NCBI RefSeq assembly: GCF_003751785.1
Contig: NZ_RKIE01000002.1
Coordinates: 789,539-853,538 of the forward strand
From: Frigoribacterium sp. PhB160
GTDB lineage: Bacteria > Actinomycetota > Actinomycetes > Actinomycetales > Microbacteriaceae
DNA length: 64,000 bases
Direction of reading: 5' to 3'
In this document: positions 27,817 to 36,116 of the stretch, piece by piece
Numbering within the stretch: position 1 is the first letter of the stretch
Layout: each line of letters opens with the position of its first letter
Program-made: the position numbers and the translations under genes
Notes under the pieces: generated by a model
The model's database searches: none
What the model saw: the letters and a program-made list of their open reading frames with translations, nothing else
Told to the model about the DNA's origin: nothing

Positions 27817-28464
27817 ATGAGCGACCACACCACCGGAGGCTCGCCCTCCGCCCGCAGCGCCTTCCCCTTCCGAGGGCGCTTCGCCCGGAGGGGCCCGGGC
27901 CCGGCCAGCACGGCGAACATCGCGAACGTCGTCACGGTCGTGCGCATCCTGATGGCACCCGTCTTCATCACGTGGCTGCTCGTCGACGACGGGGCCGACG
28001 GCGGCCTCCGCATCGCGGCGGCGGTGCTCTTCGTGGTCGCGATCCTCACCGACAGCCTCGACGGCATGCTGGCCCGGGGCCTCGACCTCGTCACCGACTT
28101 CGGCAAGATCGTCGACCCCATCGCCGACAAGGTCCTGATCGGCGGGGCGCTGGTGTCGCTCTCGATCCTCGGCGAGCTGCCGTGGTGGGTCACGATCCTC
28201 ATCCTCGTCCGTGAGGTCGGCATCACGGTGTACCGCTTCGTCGTCATCCGCGACCGCGTCATCCCGGCCTCGCGGGGCGGCAAGCTCAAGACGGTGCTGC
28301 AGGCCGTGGCCGTGACCCTCGCGCTGTTCCCGCTGTGGAACGTGGTCGGGCCGGGCATGCACTGGGTCAACGGCGTGCTCATGACCGCAGCGACGGTGGC
28401 GACCCTCGTCTCGGGTGCCGACTACATGCGCGTGGCCCTCGCGCACGGGCGCCCGAAGCCGTGA
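27817..28464 (+). CDS. pgsA: CDP-diacylglycerol-glycerol-3-phosphate 3-phosphatidyltransferase
   Basis: A 215-residue CDP-alcohol phosphatidyltransferase with five to six membrane helices. The catalytic motif D-x2-DG-x2-AR-x8-G-x3-D-x3-D is intact (DSLDGMLARG..FGKIVDPIADK). It makes phosphatidylglycerol-phosphate, the precursor of PG and cardiolipin. The first 30 residues are a cytosolic extension. It follows ftsK by 3 nt and overlaps cinA by 4 nt, as in other actinobacteria. Confidence 0.93.
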   Translation: MSDHTTGGSPSARSAFPFRGRFARRGPGPASTANIANVVTVVRILMAPVFITWLLVDDGADGGLRIAAAVLFVVAILTDSLDGMLARGLDLVTDFGKIVDPIADKVLIGGALVSLSILGELPWWVTILILVREVGITVYRFVVIRDRVIPASRGGKLKTVLQAVAVTLALFPLWNVVGPGMHWVNGVLMTAATVATLVSGADYMRVALAHGRPKP

Positions 28465-28952
28465 CCTCGGCCGCGCGGGTGGTCGGCTCGCTCGTCGAGC
28501 GCGGTCTCACCGTGGCCGTGGCCGAGTCGCTCACCGGGGGACTGGTGGTCGCCGAACTGGTGGGGGTGGCCGGTGCGTCGGCTGCCGTGCGGGGCGGGGT
28601 GGTGGCCTACGACACCGAGCTCAAGCACAGCCTCCTCGGCGTCGACGCGGCGCTGCTCGCCGAGCGGGGCGCAGTCGACCCCGACGTCGCCGCCGCCATG
28701 GCCGAGGGCGTGCGCCGGGCGCTGCGGGCCCACGACGCCGACGCCGACGTCGGCCTCGCCACGACGGGGGTCGCAGGCCCGTCCCCGCAGGACGGCAAGG
28801 CCCCGGGCACGGTGTTCGTCGCGGTCTCGTGGGGCGACGAGACCCGCGTGCGGGAGCTGGCGTTGACCGGCGACCGCGCGGCCATCCGATCGGGGTCCGT
28901 CTCCGAACTCCTGTCGATGCTCGCCACGTGGCTCGACGAGGCGCGGGAATAG
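28461..28952 (+). CDS. CinA C-terminal domain protein (nicotinamide-nucleotide amidase type)
   Basis: A 163-residue protein comprising only the C-terminal CinA/PncC domain: VAVAESLTGGLVVAELV, GGVVAYDTELKHSLLGV and GLATTGVAGPSPQDGKAPGTVFVAV. The domain deamidates NMN to nicotinic acid mononucleotide in NAD recycling. The N-terminal molybdopterin-binding-like half of long CinA is absent, as is usual in this synteny group. GTG overlaps the pgsA stop. Confidence 0.93.
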   Translation: MTSAARVVGSLVERGLTVAVAESLTGGLVVAELVGVAGASAAVRGGVVAYDTELKHSLLGVDAALLAERGAVDPDVAAAMAEGVRRALRAHDADADVGLATTGVAGPSPQDGKAPGTVFVAVSWGDETRVRELALTGDRAAIRSGSVSELLSMLATWLDEARE

Positions 28953-29012
28953 CACGCATTTCGGTCTCGTTACATCTGCCAGGTTCACAAGCGTCTCGCA
29001 GACCCTGCTCAT

Positions 29013-29040
29013 TACAGTGGCGGTCACCGCGCACTAGTGT
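29013..29040 (+). promoter_or_regulatory. Promoter region of the clgR-like gene
   Basis: Two possible -10 boxes, TACAGT (29013-29018) and TAGTGT (29035-29040), lie 60-85 nt before the ATG. Neither has a clear -35 element, which would suit an activator-dependent promoter; ClgR is known to activate its own gene in relatives. Confidence 0.35.
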
Positions 29041-29098
29041 TACTCAACCCACCACCGATAATCCCGTCATGGTGGGCGTCCTCATGAAGGAGGGTCCC

Positions 29099-29407
29099 AT
29101 GGTTCTGGTACGTCAAGAAATCGGCGACGTCCTCCGCGACTTCCGCCTGCAGAAGGGCCGGACCCTGCGTCAGGTCGCCAGCAAGGCGAGCGTCGCGCTC
29201 GGCTACCTCAGCGAGGTCGAGCGAGGTCAGAAGGAGGCCAGCTCCGAGATCCTCGCGTCCGTGGCCGACGCCCTCGAGACCCCGATCTCCGTCATCATGC
29301 GCGAGGTCGGCGACCGCATGGCCGTGATCGAGGGCCTCAACCCGATCCCCGACACGCTGCCCGACGACCTCGTCGCCGAGTTCGGTGACGACCTGGCGGT
29401 CCGCTGA
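29099..29407 (+). CDS. clgR: ClgR-like XRE family regulator
   Basis: A 102-residue Cro/C1-type DNA-binding protein. The helix-turn-helix spans about 12-65 (GRTLRQVASKASVALGYLSEVERG). The position pgsA-cinA-clgR-recA and the sequence match ClgR, the activator of clpP1P2, clpC and repair genes in Corynebacterium, Streptomyces and Mycobacterium. A strong ribosome site aaggaggg lies 4 nt before the ATG. The C-terminus lacks the AA degradation tail of the Streptomyces protein; it ends DDLAVR. Confidence 0.88.
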   Translation: MVLVRQEIGDVLRDFRLQKGRTLRQVASKASVALGYLSEVERGQKEASSEILASVADALETPISVIMREVGDRMAVIEGLNPIPDTLPDDLVAEFGDDLAVR

Positions 29408-29423
29408 CGCGTCACCTGACCAC

Positions 29424-29458
29424 CACGAAGGCCCCCGGCACCGCCGGGGGCCTTCGTG
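29424..29458. terminator. Terminator after clgR
   Basis: A 15-bp perfect stem (cacgaaggcccccgg / ccgggggccttcgtg) with a 5-nt loop, 16 nt after the stop. Confidence 0.85.
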
Positions 29459-29474
29459 CGTCCTCGGGCGCGGG

Positions 29475-29480
29475 TAGCCT
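29475..29480 (+). promoter_or_regulatory. Leaderless -10 box of the DUF3046 gene
   Basis: TAGCCT, 6 nt before ATG 29487. Confidence 0.55.
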
Positions 29481-29486
29481 CGACTG

Positions 29487-29711
29487 ATGCGCACGAGCGA
29501 GTTCACGACGGCGGTCACCGACGAGTTCGGCGAGGCATACGGGCGTGTCGTCACCCGAGACCTCGTCATCGCGGCGCTCGGCGATCGCACCGCCGACGAC
29601 GCGCTGGCCGGGGGAGTCCCGCCCCGGGAGGTCTGGCTGGCGCTCTGCGCCGCGGAGGGCGTCCCCATCGAGCGTCGGCACGGCGTCGGCCTCCCGGAGC
29701 CGCGTCGCTGA
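29487..29711 (+). CDS. DUF3046 family protein
   Basis: A 74-residue protein of a small actinobacterial family found just before recA. It has MRTSEFTTAVTDEFGEAYG at the start, then VTRDLVIAALGDRTADDALAGG and EVWLALCAAEGVP, the DUF3046 blocks. It is probably a small helical cytosolic protein. No function is known. The constant link to recA hints at a role near DNA repair, but here it has its own leaderless promoter and no SOS box. Confidence 0.9.
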   Translation: MRTSEFTTAVTDEFGEAYGRVVTRDLVIAALGDRTADDALAGGVPPREVWLALCAAEGVPIERRHGVGLPEPRR

Positions 29712-29781
29712 GGAGCCGACCGCGTCCCCGGGGGAGCGCTGGTCGGCGTCGTCCAGGCGTTCGACACGCCGCCCGTCGCTC

Positions 29782-29797
29782 TCGAACGCATGTTCGG
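29782..29797. promoter_or_regulatory. LexA (SOS) box of recA
   Basis: TCGAACGCATGTTCGG matches the actinobacterial/Bacillus consensus TCGAAC-N4-GTTCGA with one mismatch at the outer base. It lies 8 nt upstream of a -10 box, in the position for repression. Confidence 0.85.
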
Positions 29798-29805
29798 TCC
29801 GGTGG

Positions 29806-29811
29806 TAGCGT
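29806..29811 (+). promoter_or_regulatory. -10 box of recA
   Basis: TAGCGT just downstream of the SOS box. It gives a leader of about 230 nt before recA; the stretch 29812-30045 contains no gene that I can support. Confidence 0.5.
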
Positions 29812-30045
29812 CCTCCCCAGGGCGGCGATCGCCCGAGAAGTGCACGGTCGGCTCGGCGGCGTCTGCGGATGTCGGTGGTCGTCCGTAGCGTTCCCGGCAT
29901 CGACGTCCAACCGTCACCGACCGACTCGGCTCCACCGAGGCGGCGGGGGCACCGCCTTGTCGTCCCGTCCTCGACCTTGCTCCACCGGTCGGCGGCGACG
30001 CGACAGCCTACAGGCGCACGGACACCCACCACGAAGGAGAACACC

Positions 30046-31107
30046 ATGCCCTCAGCAGCAGACCGCGAGAAGGCCCTCGAGACCGCCCTCGCGCAGATCG
30101 ACCGTCAGTTCGGCAAGGGTGCCGTCATGCGTCTCGGCAGCGACGAGCGGGCTCCCGTGGCGGTCATCCCGACCGGCTCCATCGCCCTCGACGTCGCGCT
30201 CGGCATCGGCGGCATCCCTCGTGGGCGCATCGTCGAGATCTACGGCCCCGAGTCGTCGGGAAAGACGACGCTGACGCTCCACGCCATCGCGAACGCGCAG
30301 CGCAACGGCGGCATCGCGGCCTTCATCGACGCCGAGCACGCGCTCGACCCCGAGTACGCCAAGAAGCTCGGCGTCGACATCGACGCCCTCCTCGTCTCGC
30401 AGCCCGACACCGGCGAGCAGGCACTCGAGATCGCCGACATGCTCGTGCGGTCCGGCTCCATCGACCTCGTGGTGATCGACTCCGTCGCGGCGCTCGTGCC
30501 CCGTGCCGAGATCGAGGGCGAAATGGGCGACTCGCACGTCGGCCTCCAGGCCCGCCTGATGTCACAGGCCCTCCGCAAGCTCACGGGCGGCCTCAGCCAG
30601 ACCGGTACCACCATGATCTTCATCAACCAGCTCCGCGAGAAGATCGGCGTCTTCTTCGGCAGCCCCGAGACCACCGCAGGCGGCAAGGCGCTCAAGTTCT
30701 ACGCCTCGGTGCGACTCGACATCCGTCGCATCGAGACCTTGAAAGACGGCACCGACGCGGTCGGCAACCGCACGCGCGTCAAGGTCGTCAAGAACAAGAT
30801 GGCACCGCCGTTCAAGCAGGCCGAGTTCGACATCCTCTACGGCGTCGGCATCTCGCGCGAGGGCAGCCTCATCGACTTCGGCGTCGAGCACGGCATCGTC
30901 CGCAAGTCCGGTGCCTGGTACACCTACGAGGGCGACCAGCTCGGCCAGGGCAAAGAGAACTCGCGCAACTTCCTCATCAAGAACAAGCCCATCGCCGACG
31001 AGATCGAGCAGAAGATCCTCGCGAAGCTCGGCGTGGGCGGCGCCAAGCCCGTCGAGGCACCCGTCGAGTCGATCGAGGCCAAGATCGCCGCTCGGAAGGG
31101 CGCATGA
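30046..31107 (+). CDS. recA: Recombinase RecA
   Basis: A 353-residue ATPase for homologous recombination that also triggers LexA self-cleavage. It has Walker A GPESSGKT (67-74), the loops [15 protein letters not shown] and [20 protein letters not shown], and an intact C-terminal domain. The sequence runs through with no intein, unlike RecA of some mycobacteria. A ribosome site, aaggaga, lies 5 nt before the ATG. It overlaps recX by 4 nt. Confidence 0.98.
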   Translation: MPSAADREKALETALAQIDRQFGKGAVMRLGSDERAPVAVIPTGSIALDVALGIGGIPRGRIVEIYGPESSGKTTLTLHAIANAQRNGGIAAFIDAEHALDPEYAKKLGVDIDALLVSQPDTGEQALEIADMLVRSGSIDLVVIDSVAALVPRAEIEGEMGDSHVGLQARLMSQALRKLTGGLSQTGTTMIFINQLREKIGVFFGSPETTAGGKALKFYASVRLDIRRIETLKDGTDAVGNRTRVKVVKNKMAPPFKQAEFDILYGVGISREGSLIDFGVEHGIVRKSGAWYTYEGDQLGQGKENSRNFLIKNKPIADEIEQKILAKLGVGGAKPVEAPVESIEAKIAARKGA

Positions 31108-31964
31108 CCTCACACGACGACCAGGCCGGTCGATCTGACGAGACCGAGCTCGCTCCGGTCACGCCGCTCTTCGGGCGGCGGGGCGCGGGCTCGGCAGATC
31201 GATCGGCTGGGCCGCGGGGCGCCGCGCAGGCAGCGGTCCCTCGCACCCAGACGCACGTCGACGCCTCCTCGGCGGGCGACGCGGTCGCCGAGACGGCGGC
31301 CCGACTCGAGGCGATCAGTTCGCACTGGTCGGCGGCCGACACCGGCGCCGACACCGAGGGCAAGGCCGTGCGGGCCTCGTCCGCGCCGACGGCGTCAGGG
31401 CGCGACACGCGTGGCATCGCACCCGTCGACGACGTCGACGACGACGAGGACGAGCCTGAAGACCTCGAGTCACAGCGTCGCCGTGCAGAGAACGTCAGTC
31501 TGCACGCCCTGTCCCGCCGGGGCGTCTCCTCGTCCGAGATGACGAAGCTCCTGCTCTCGCGAGACCTCGACGAGCAGGTGGTCGTCGACGAGGTCGAGCG
31601 CCTCGAGGGCGTCGGCCTCCTCAACGACCGCGAGCTGGCCGACGACCTCGTCCGGGCCAAGCAAGAGCGCAAGGGCCTCGGCAGGGGTGCCGTCACGTCC
31701 GAGCTCCGCCAGCGTGGTCTCGACGCCTCCGTCGTCGAGGAAGCGCTGGCCGAGATCGACGACGACGACGAGCAGGCACGCTGCGACGAGTGGGCCCTGA
31801 AGAGGGCTGGCTCCCTCCGCGGCCTCGACCACGAGACGGCCCAGCGTCGGCTCCACGGCTACCTGATGCGACGTGGCTACCGGTCCGAGACCATCCGGCG
31901 GTCGATCGACAAGGCCCTGCCGCGGGGCGGCGGTCCGCGAGGCGGCGGCGTCCGGTTCGAGTGA
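31104..31964 (+). CDS. recX: RecA regulator RecX with a long N-terminal extension
   Basis: A 286-residue protein. Residues from about 127 form the RecX three-helix repeats ([25 protein letters not shown]..., [32 protein letters not shown]), which bind RecA filaments and limit RecA activity. The first 125 residues are low-complexity, Ala/Ser/Asp-rich and end in an acidic run ([14 protein letters not shown]). This makes the protein much longer than the usual 150-200 residues. ATGA overlap with recA implies coupled translation. Confidence 0.92.
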   Translation: MTSHDDQAGRSDETELAPVTPLFGRRGAGSADRSAGPRGAAQAAVPRTQTHVDASSAGDAVAETAARLEAISSHWSAADTGADTEGKAVRASSAPTASGRDTRGIAPVDDVDDDEDEPEDLESQRRRAENVSLHALSRRGVSSSEMTKLLLSRDLDEQVVVDEVERLEGVGLLNDRELADDLVRAKQERKGLGRGAVTSELRQRGLDASVVEEALAEIDDDDEQARCDEWALKRAGSLRGLDHETAQRRLHGYLMRRGYRSETIRRSIDKALPRGGGPRGGGVRFE

Positions 31965-31987
31965 CGGGTCGGCCGCGACCGCCGATC

Positions 31988-31993
31988 TACACT
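31988..31993 (+). promoter_or_regulatory. Leaderless -10 box of miaB
   Basis: TACACT, 8 nt before ATG 32002. Confidence 0.5.
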
Positions 31994-32001
31994 GGGTGAC
32001 C

Positions 32002-33555
32002 ATGACGACGGTCGTTCCCGCCCCGCGCACGTACGAGGTGCGCACCTACGGCTGCCAGATGAACGTGCACGACTCCGAGCGGCTCAGCGGCTCGCTCGAG
32101 GCTGCCGGTTACGTCTCGGCCGAGGGCGGCGACGCCGACCTGGTCGTGATCAACACCTGTGCCGTTCGCGAGAACGCCGACAACAAGCTCTACGGCACGC
32201 TGGGCCAGCTGGCCGGCCAGAAGAAGAAGCGTGCCGGCATGCAGATCGCGGTCGGCGGCTGCCTCGCCCAGAAAGACAAGGGCGTGGTCCTCGACCGTGC
32301 TCCCTGGGTCGACGTCGTCTTCGGCACCCACAACATGGGCTCCCTCCCCGCCTTGCTCGAGCGGGCCCGGCACAACGACGAGGCGCAGCTCGAGATCCTC
32401 GAGTCGCTCGAGGTCTTCCCGTCGACGCTCCCGACCAAGCGCGACTCGACGTCGAGCGGCTGGGTCAGCATCTCGGTCGGCTGCAACAACACCTGCACCT
32501 TCTGCATCGTGCCGTCGTTGCGGGGCAAGGAGAAAGACAGGAGGCCGGGCGACGTCCTGGCCGAGGTCCAGGCGCTCGTCGACGACGGCGCCGTCGAGGT
32601 CACCCTCCTCGGGCAGAACGTCAACAGCTACGGCGTCGAGTTCGGCGACCGGCTCGCCTTCGGCAAGCTGCTCCGCGCCGTCGGCGCCGTGGAGGGGCTC
32701 GAACGGGTCCGGTTCACGAGCCCCCACCCGGCGTCGTTCACCGACGACGTCATCGCGGCCATGGCCGAGACCCCCGCCGTCATGCCGCAGCTGCACATGC
32801 CCCTGCAGTCGGGCTCCGACCGCGTCCTCCGTGCCATGAGGCGCAGCTACCGCAGCGAGAGATTCCTCGGCATCCTGGAGCGGGTGCGGCGGGCGATGCC
32901 CGACGCCGCCATCAGCACCGACATCATCGTCGGCTTCCCGGGCGAGACCGAGTCCGACTTCGCCGAGACCCTCCGGGTGGTGGAGGAGGCGCGCTTCGCC
33001 TCCGCCTTCACCTTCCAGTACTCGGTCCGCCCCGGCACGCCCGCGGGCGAGATGGCCGACCAGCTGCCGAAGGCGGTCGTACAGGAGCGCTACGAACGCC
33101 TCACCGCTCTCCAGGACCGCATCTCGGCGGAGGAGAACGGCCGTCAGGTCGGCCGACGGGTCGAGGTGCTCGTCGCGGCCGGCGAGGGACGCAAGGACGC
33201 GACCACGCACCGTCTCTCGGGTCGGGCCGAAGACAGTCGTCTCGTCCACGTCGAGGTCCCCTCGGGCGTGGCGGTGCCGCGGCCGGGCGACGTCGTCTCG
33301 GTGGTGGTGACCGACGCGGCCCCCTTCTACCTCCTGGCCGACGCCTCCCCGGGGTCTCTCTTCGACGTGCGCCGCACCCGCGCGGGCGACGCGTGGGACG
33401 CCGCCCAGGCCGCCTCGTGCGGCGTGCCCGCGGCCGGGTCGAGGGCGGGCGGCGTGGCCGACGGGGCCGGCCGCGCCGCGCGGGTCTCGCTCGGCCTCCC
33501 CACGCTGCGGGTCGCCACGACGCCGATCTACAGCCCGTCCGACGACCTCCGCTGA
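32002..33555 (+). CDS. miaB: tRNA-2-methylthio-N6-dimethylallyladenosine synthase
   Basis: A 517-residue radical-SAM methylthiotransferase acting on A37 of tRNAs that read codons starting with U. The UPF0004 domain carries three Fe-S cysteines (Cys18, 53, 87). The radical-SAM motif is C161-x3-C165-x2-C168 (CNNTCTFC), and a C-terminal TRAM domain follows ([11 protein letters not shown]..., [19 protein letters not shown]). The tail after about 470 is Ala/Gly-rich and variable. Its partner miaA starts 1 nt after the stop. Confidence 0.96.
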   Translation: MTTVVPAPRTYEVRTYGCQMNVHDSERLSGSLEAAGYVSAEGGDADLVVINTCAVRENADNKLYGTLGQLAGQKKKRAGMQIAVGGCLAQKDKGVVLDRAPWVDVVFGTHNMGSLPALLERARHNDEAQLEILESLEVFPSTLPTKRDSTSSGWVSISVGCNNTCTFCIVPSLRGKEKDRRPGDVLAEVQALVDDGAVEVTLLGQNVNSYGVEFGDRLAFGKLLRAVGAVEGLERVRFTSPHPASFTDDVIAAMAETPAVMPQLHMPLQSGSDRVLRAMRRSYRSERFLGILERVRRAMPDAAISTDIIVGFPGETESDFAETLRVVEEARFASAFTFQYSVRPGTPAGEMADQLPKAVVQERYERLTALQDRISAEENGRQVGRRVEVLVAAGEGRKDATTHRLSGRAEDSRLVHVEVPSGVAVPRPGDVVSVVVTDAAPFYLLADASPGSLFDVRRTRAGDAWDAAQAASCGVPAAGSRAGGVADGAGRAARVSLGLPTLRVATTPIYSPSDDLR

Positions 33556-33556
33556 C

Positions 33557-34468
33557 GTGCTGACCGCCATCGTCGGTGCGACGGGCACGGGCAAGACGGC
33601 CTTCGCCCTCGACCTCGCCGAGCGCCTCGCGGCCGCGGGCCGCCCCGCCGAGGTCGTCAACGCCGACGCGATGCAGCTCTACCGGGGCATGGACGTCGGC
33701 ACGGCCAAGGTGCCGCCCGCCGAGCGTCGCGGCGTGCCGCACCACCTCCTCGACGTCTTCGACGTCACGGCCGAGGCCACCGTCGAGCGGTACCAGGCGG
33801 AGGCGCGGCGCGTCGTCGACGAGGTGCTCGCCCGCGGTGCCGTGCCCCTGCTCGTCGGCGGCTCGGGCCTGTACGTGTCGAGCGTCCTCTTCGACTTCCG
33901 CTTCCCCGGCACCGACCCCGAGGTGCGGGCCCGCTTCGAGGCGCTGGCCGAGGCGTCCGGGCCCCGGGCGCTCCACGAGCTGCTCCGCGAGTCCGACCCG
34001 AGGGCGGCGGCCTCGATCGGGCCGCACAACGCCCGGCGACTCGTCCGCGCCCTCGAGGTCGGCGTGATCACGGGGGAGCCGTTCTCCGCCTCCCTGCCCG
34101 ACGAGGCGGCCCGGTGGCGCGCCTCCGCCGTCATCGGCGTCCATGAGGAGCGCGACGTCCTCGTCGAGCGCCTCGACCGCCGGGTCGAGCGGATGTGGGC
34201 TGACGGCCTGATCGACGAGGTGGCCGGCCTGCTGCCGCTCGGCCTCGAGCGCGGCGTGACCGCGAGCCGGGCGATCGGCTATGCGCAGGCCGCGGCCCAG
34301 CTCCGCGGCGACCTGGGCGAGGCCGAGGCGATCGAGCTCACCCAGGGGCTCACTCGGCGCTACGCGCGGCGCCAGGTCAGCTGGTTCCGGCGGTACCCCG
34401 ACGTCGCCTGGTCGTCGTCCGGCGACGACGGGGCCGTGCAGCGGGCCGCCGATAGACTGCTCCGGTGA
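33557..34468 (+). CDS. miaA: tRNA dimethylallyltransferase
   Basis: A 303-residue enzyme that adds the dimethylallyl group to A37 of tRNA, the step before MiaB. It has the P-loop VGATGTGKT near the N-terminus, [17 protein letters not shown], the GGSGLYVSS loop and the C-terminal [14 protein letters not shown] motif. The GTG start lies 1 nt after the miaB stop. It overlaps dapF by 4 nt. Confidence 0.95.
   Translation: MLTAIVGATGTGKTAFALDLAERLAAAGRPAEVVNADAMQLYRGMDVGTAKVPPAERRGVPHHLLDVFDVTAEATVERYQAEARRVVDEVLARGAVPLLVGGSGLYVSSVLFDFRFPGTDPEVRARFEALAEASGPRALHELLRESDPRAAASIGPHNARRLVRALEVGVITGEPFSASLPDEAARWRASAVIGVHEERDVLVERLDRRVERMWADGLIDEVAGLLPLGLERGVTASRAIGYAQAAAQLRGDLGEAEAIELTQGLTRRYARRQVSWFRRYPDVAWSSSGDDGAVQRAADRLLR
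34453..34458 (+). promoter_or_regulatory. Leaderless -10 box of dapF inside miaA
   Basis: TAGACT, 6 nt before GTG 34465, within the last codons of miaA. dapF can thus be transcribed alone as well as with miaBA. Confidence 0.45.
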
Positions 34469-35346
34469 CCACGACGCTGCAGTTCAGCAAGGGCCAGGGC
34501 ACGGGCAACGACTTCGTGCTGTTCGCCGATCCCGACGGCGAGGTCGACCTCGATCCCGTGACGATCCGGGCGCTCACCGACCGCCGGTTCGGCGTCGGCG
34601 GCGACGGCGTCATCCGCGCCGTCGCGACCCGGGCGATGCCCGGCGGCGCCGTCGAGTACGTCGGTGCCGACCACGGCACCGAGTGGTTCATGGACTACCA
34701 CAACGCCGACGGCAGCCTCGCCGAGATGTGCGGCAACGGCGTGCGAGTCTTCGCGCGCTTCCTCACCGAGCGGGGCCTCGTCACCCTGGCCGAGGGCGAG
34801 CCCCTTCGCGTCGGCACCCGCGCGGGCGTTCGGGTCGTCGAGCGCTCGCCCGACGGCTTCAGGGTCGACCTCGGCGCGTGGCGCCTGGAGGACGGCGAGC
34901 CCACCGTCCGTGCCCGCGAGCTCCACGCGGCACGCCCCGGCCTGCCGCTCTCGGTCGGCAACCCGCACGTCGTCGTCGCGCTCGCGAGCGACGACGAGCT
35001 CGACGCCCTCGACCTCACCTACGTCCCCGTGCTCGACCCGGCGCCGGCCGACGGCGCCAACGTCGAGTTCGTCGTGCCCTCCGACCCGCTGGTCGTCGAC
35101 GGCGTCGGACGCATCCGCATGCGCGTCCACGAGCGCGGCAGCGGAGAGACGCTCTCCTGCGGCACGGGCGCCGCCGCGGCGGCTCTCGCCACCCGCCACT
35201 GGGCGGGGTCGGCGGCCCCGTCGTCGTGGCTCGTCGAGGTGCCCGGCGGCGTGGTCGGCGTGACGATGGTGCCCGGTGACGACGGCGAGCACGTCACGCT
35301 CAGCGGCCCCGCCGAGCTCGTCTTCAGCGGCGCGCTGGGCCTGTAG
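34465..35346 (+). CDS. dapF: Diaminopimelate epimerase
   Basis: A 293-residue PLP-independent racemase that converts LL- to meso-diaminopimelate for peptidoglycan and lysine. Both catalytic cysteines are present: [13 protein letters not shown] and [11 protein letters not shown]. The substrate-binding GTGNDFVLF is at the start. A short insertion near 50-60 ([24 protein letters not shown]) is common in actinobacteria. Confidence 0.96.
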   Translation: MTTTLQFSKGQGTGNDFVLFADPDGEVDLDPVTIRALTDRRFGVGGDGVIRAVATRAMPGGAVEYVGADHGTEWFMDYHNADGSLAEMCGNGVRVFARFLTERGLVTLAEGEPLRVGTRAGVRVVERSPDGFRVDLGAWRLEDGEPTVRARELHAARPGLPLSVGNPHVVVALASDDELDALDLTYVPVLDPAPADGANVEFVVPSDPLVVDGVGRIRMRVHERGSGETLSCGTGAAAAALATRHWAGSAAPSSWLVEVPGGVVGVTMVPGDDGEHVTLSGPAELVFSGALGL

Positions 35347-35382
35347 GCGCCGCACCCGGGACGGTCGCCGTCTCGCGGCGCC
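35346..35382. terminator. Nested hairpin between convergent dapF and methylase genes
   Basis: An outer 8-bp stem (ggcgccgc / gcggcgcc) encloses a second perfect hairpin (gacgg-tcg-ccgtc). It is followed by the short direct repeat ggcacccggcacccggc. It is placed to end both converging transcripts. Confidence 0.45.
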
Positions 35383-35425
35383 CGGCACCCGGCACCCGGC
35401 AAGCTCCGTCGGCGTCCGGGCGTGA

Positions 35426-36034
35426 TCAGCGGCGGCGTGCGCGCAAGATCCGGTAGCCCTTGCTGGTGGAGGCGCGGGCCACGTCCACCGTGTCGCCCAG
35501 GTCGTCCGCGATCCAGCGCTGCAGCGAGTCCGAGCCGAGGTTCTTCTGCACGACGAGCCAGGCGTCGGCGCCCTCCTCCAGCCGGGGGAGCCAGCGGCGG
35601 AGCAGCCCGTGCAGCTCGTCCTTCCCGACGCGGATCGGGGGGTTCGACCAGAGGGTCGCGAAGCGGAGGCCCTCGGGAACATCGTCGGGCGTGACGGCGT
35701 TGACGTTCGTGAGGCCTGCGGCCTGCGCGTTCTCGCGCACCAGCTGCAGCACCCTCTCGTTCACGTCGACGGCCCACACCGTCGCCTCGGGCGACAGCGC
35801 GGCGAGGCTCAGCGTGATCGGGCCCCAGCCGCACCCCACGTCGAGCAGGTGGCCGGTGGCGGGGGGCACGGGAGTGCCCGCCAGGAGGACGCCGGTGCCC
35901 GGGTCGACGCGGTCGGGGCTGAAGACGCCCGCGGCCGTCGTGATCGTCATCGTGCGCCCCGCGAGGGTCGCCGTGATGGTCCGGCGACGCATCTCGCTCC
36001 CCGGCTCGGGGGTGAAGTAGTGCTCGCTCGACAT
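35426..36034 (-). CDS. RsmC-like class I SAM methyltransferase
   Basis: A 202-residue methyltransferase of the MTS (methyltransferase small) family. It has the SAM motif LLDVGCGWGPITL, acidic VWAVDVNERVLQLVREN, and the catalytic NPPI motif (LWSNPPIR), which marks enzymes that methylate exocyclic amines of G or A in rRNA or tRNA. It is similar to the C-terminal half of RsmC (16S m2G). The exact target is unknown. ATG 36034 is fixed by a leaderless -10; the reading frame stays open upstream but would precede the promoter. Confidence 0.88.
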   Translation of the reverse strand: MSSEHYFTPEPGSEMRRRTITATLAGRTMTITTAAGVFSPDRVDPGTGVLLAGTPVPPATGHLLDVGCGWGPITLSLAALSPEATVWAVDVNERVLQLVRENAQAAGLTNVNAVTPDDVPEGLRFATLWSNPPIRVGKDELHGLLRRWLPRLEEGADAWLVVQKNLGSDSLQRWIADDLGDTVDVARASTSKGYRILRARRR

Positions 36035-36041
36035 GCCCCAC

Positions 36042-36047
36042 AACCTA
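36042..36047 (-). promoter_or_regulatory. Leaderless -10 box of the RsmC-like gene
   Basis: TAGGTT on the minus strand, 7 nt before ATG 36034. Confidence 0.5.
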
Positions 36048-36103
36048 CCGAACACCGACGGGGCGACCCACCCGGCTCCCTGCTGACCGCCTGACGAAAG
36101 GGC

Positions 36104-36109
36104 TAGTAT
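36104..36109 (+). promoter_or_regulatory. Leaderless -10 box of hflX
   Basis: TAGTAT, 7 nt before ATG 36117; it is divergent from the promoter at 36042, with about 56 bp between the two boxes. Confidence 0.55.
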
Positions 36110-36116
36110 CACTCCG

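Noticed and set aside
30046..31107. Intein in RecA
   Set aside because: RecA motifs run continuously over a normal length of 353 residues.
35393..35401. ggcacccggcacccggc repeats after dapF as a mobile-element end
   Set aside because: Only two to three short imperfect copies are present, with no partner repeat or transposase nearby.
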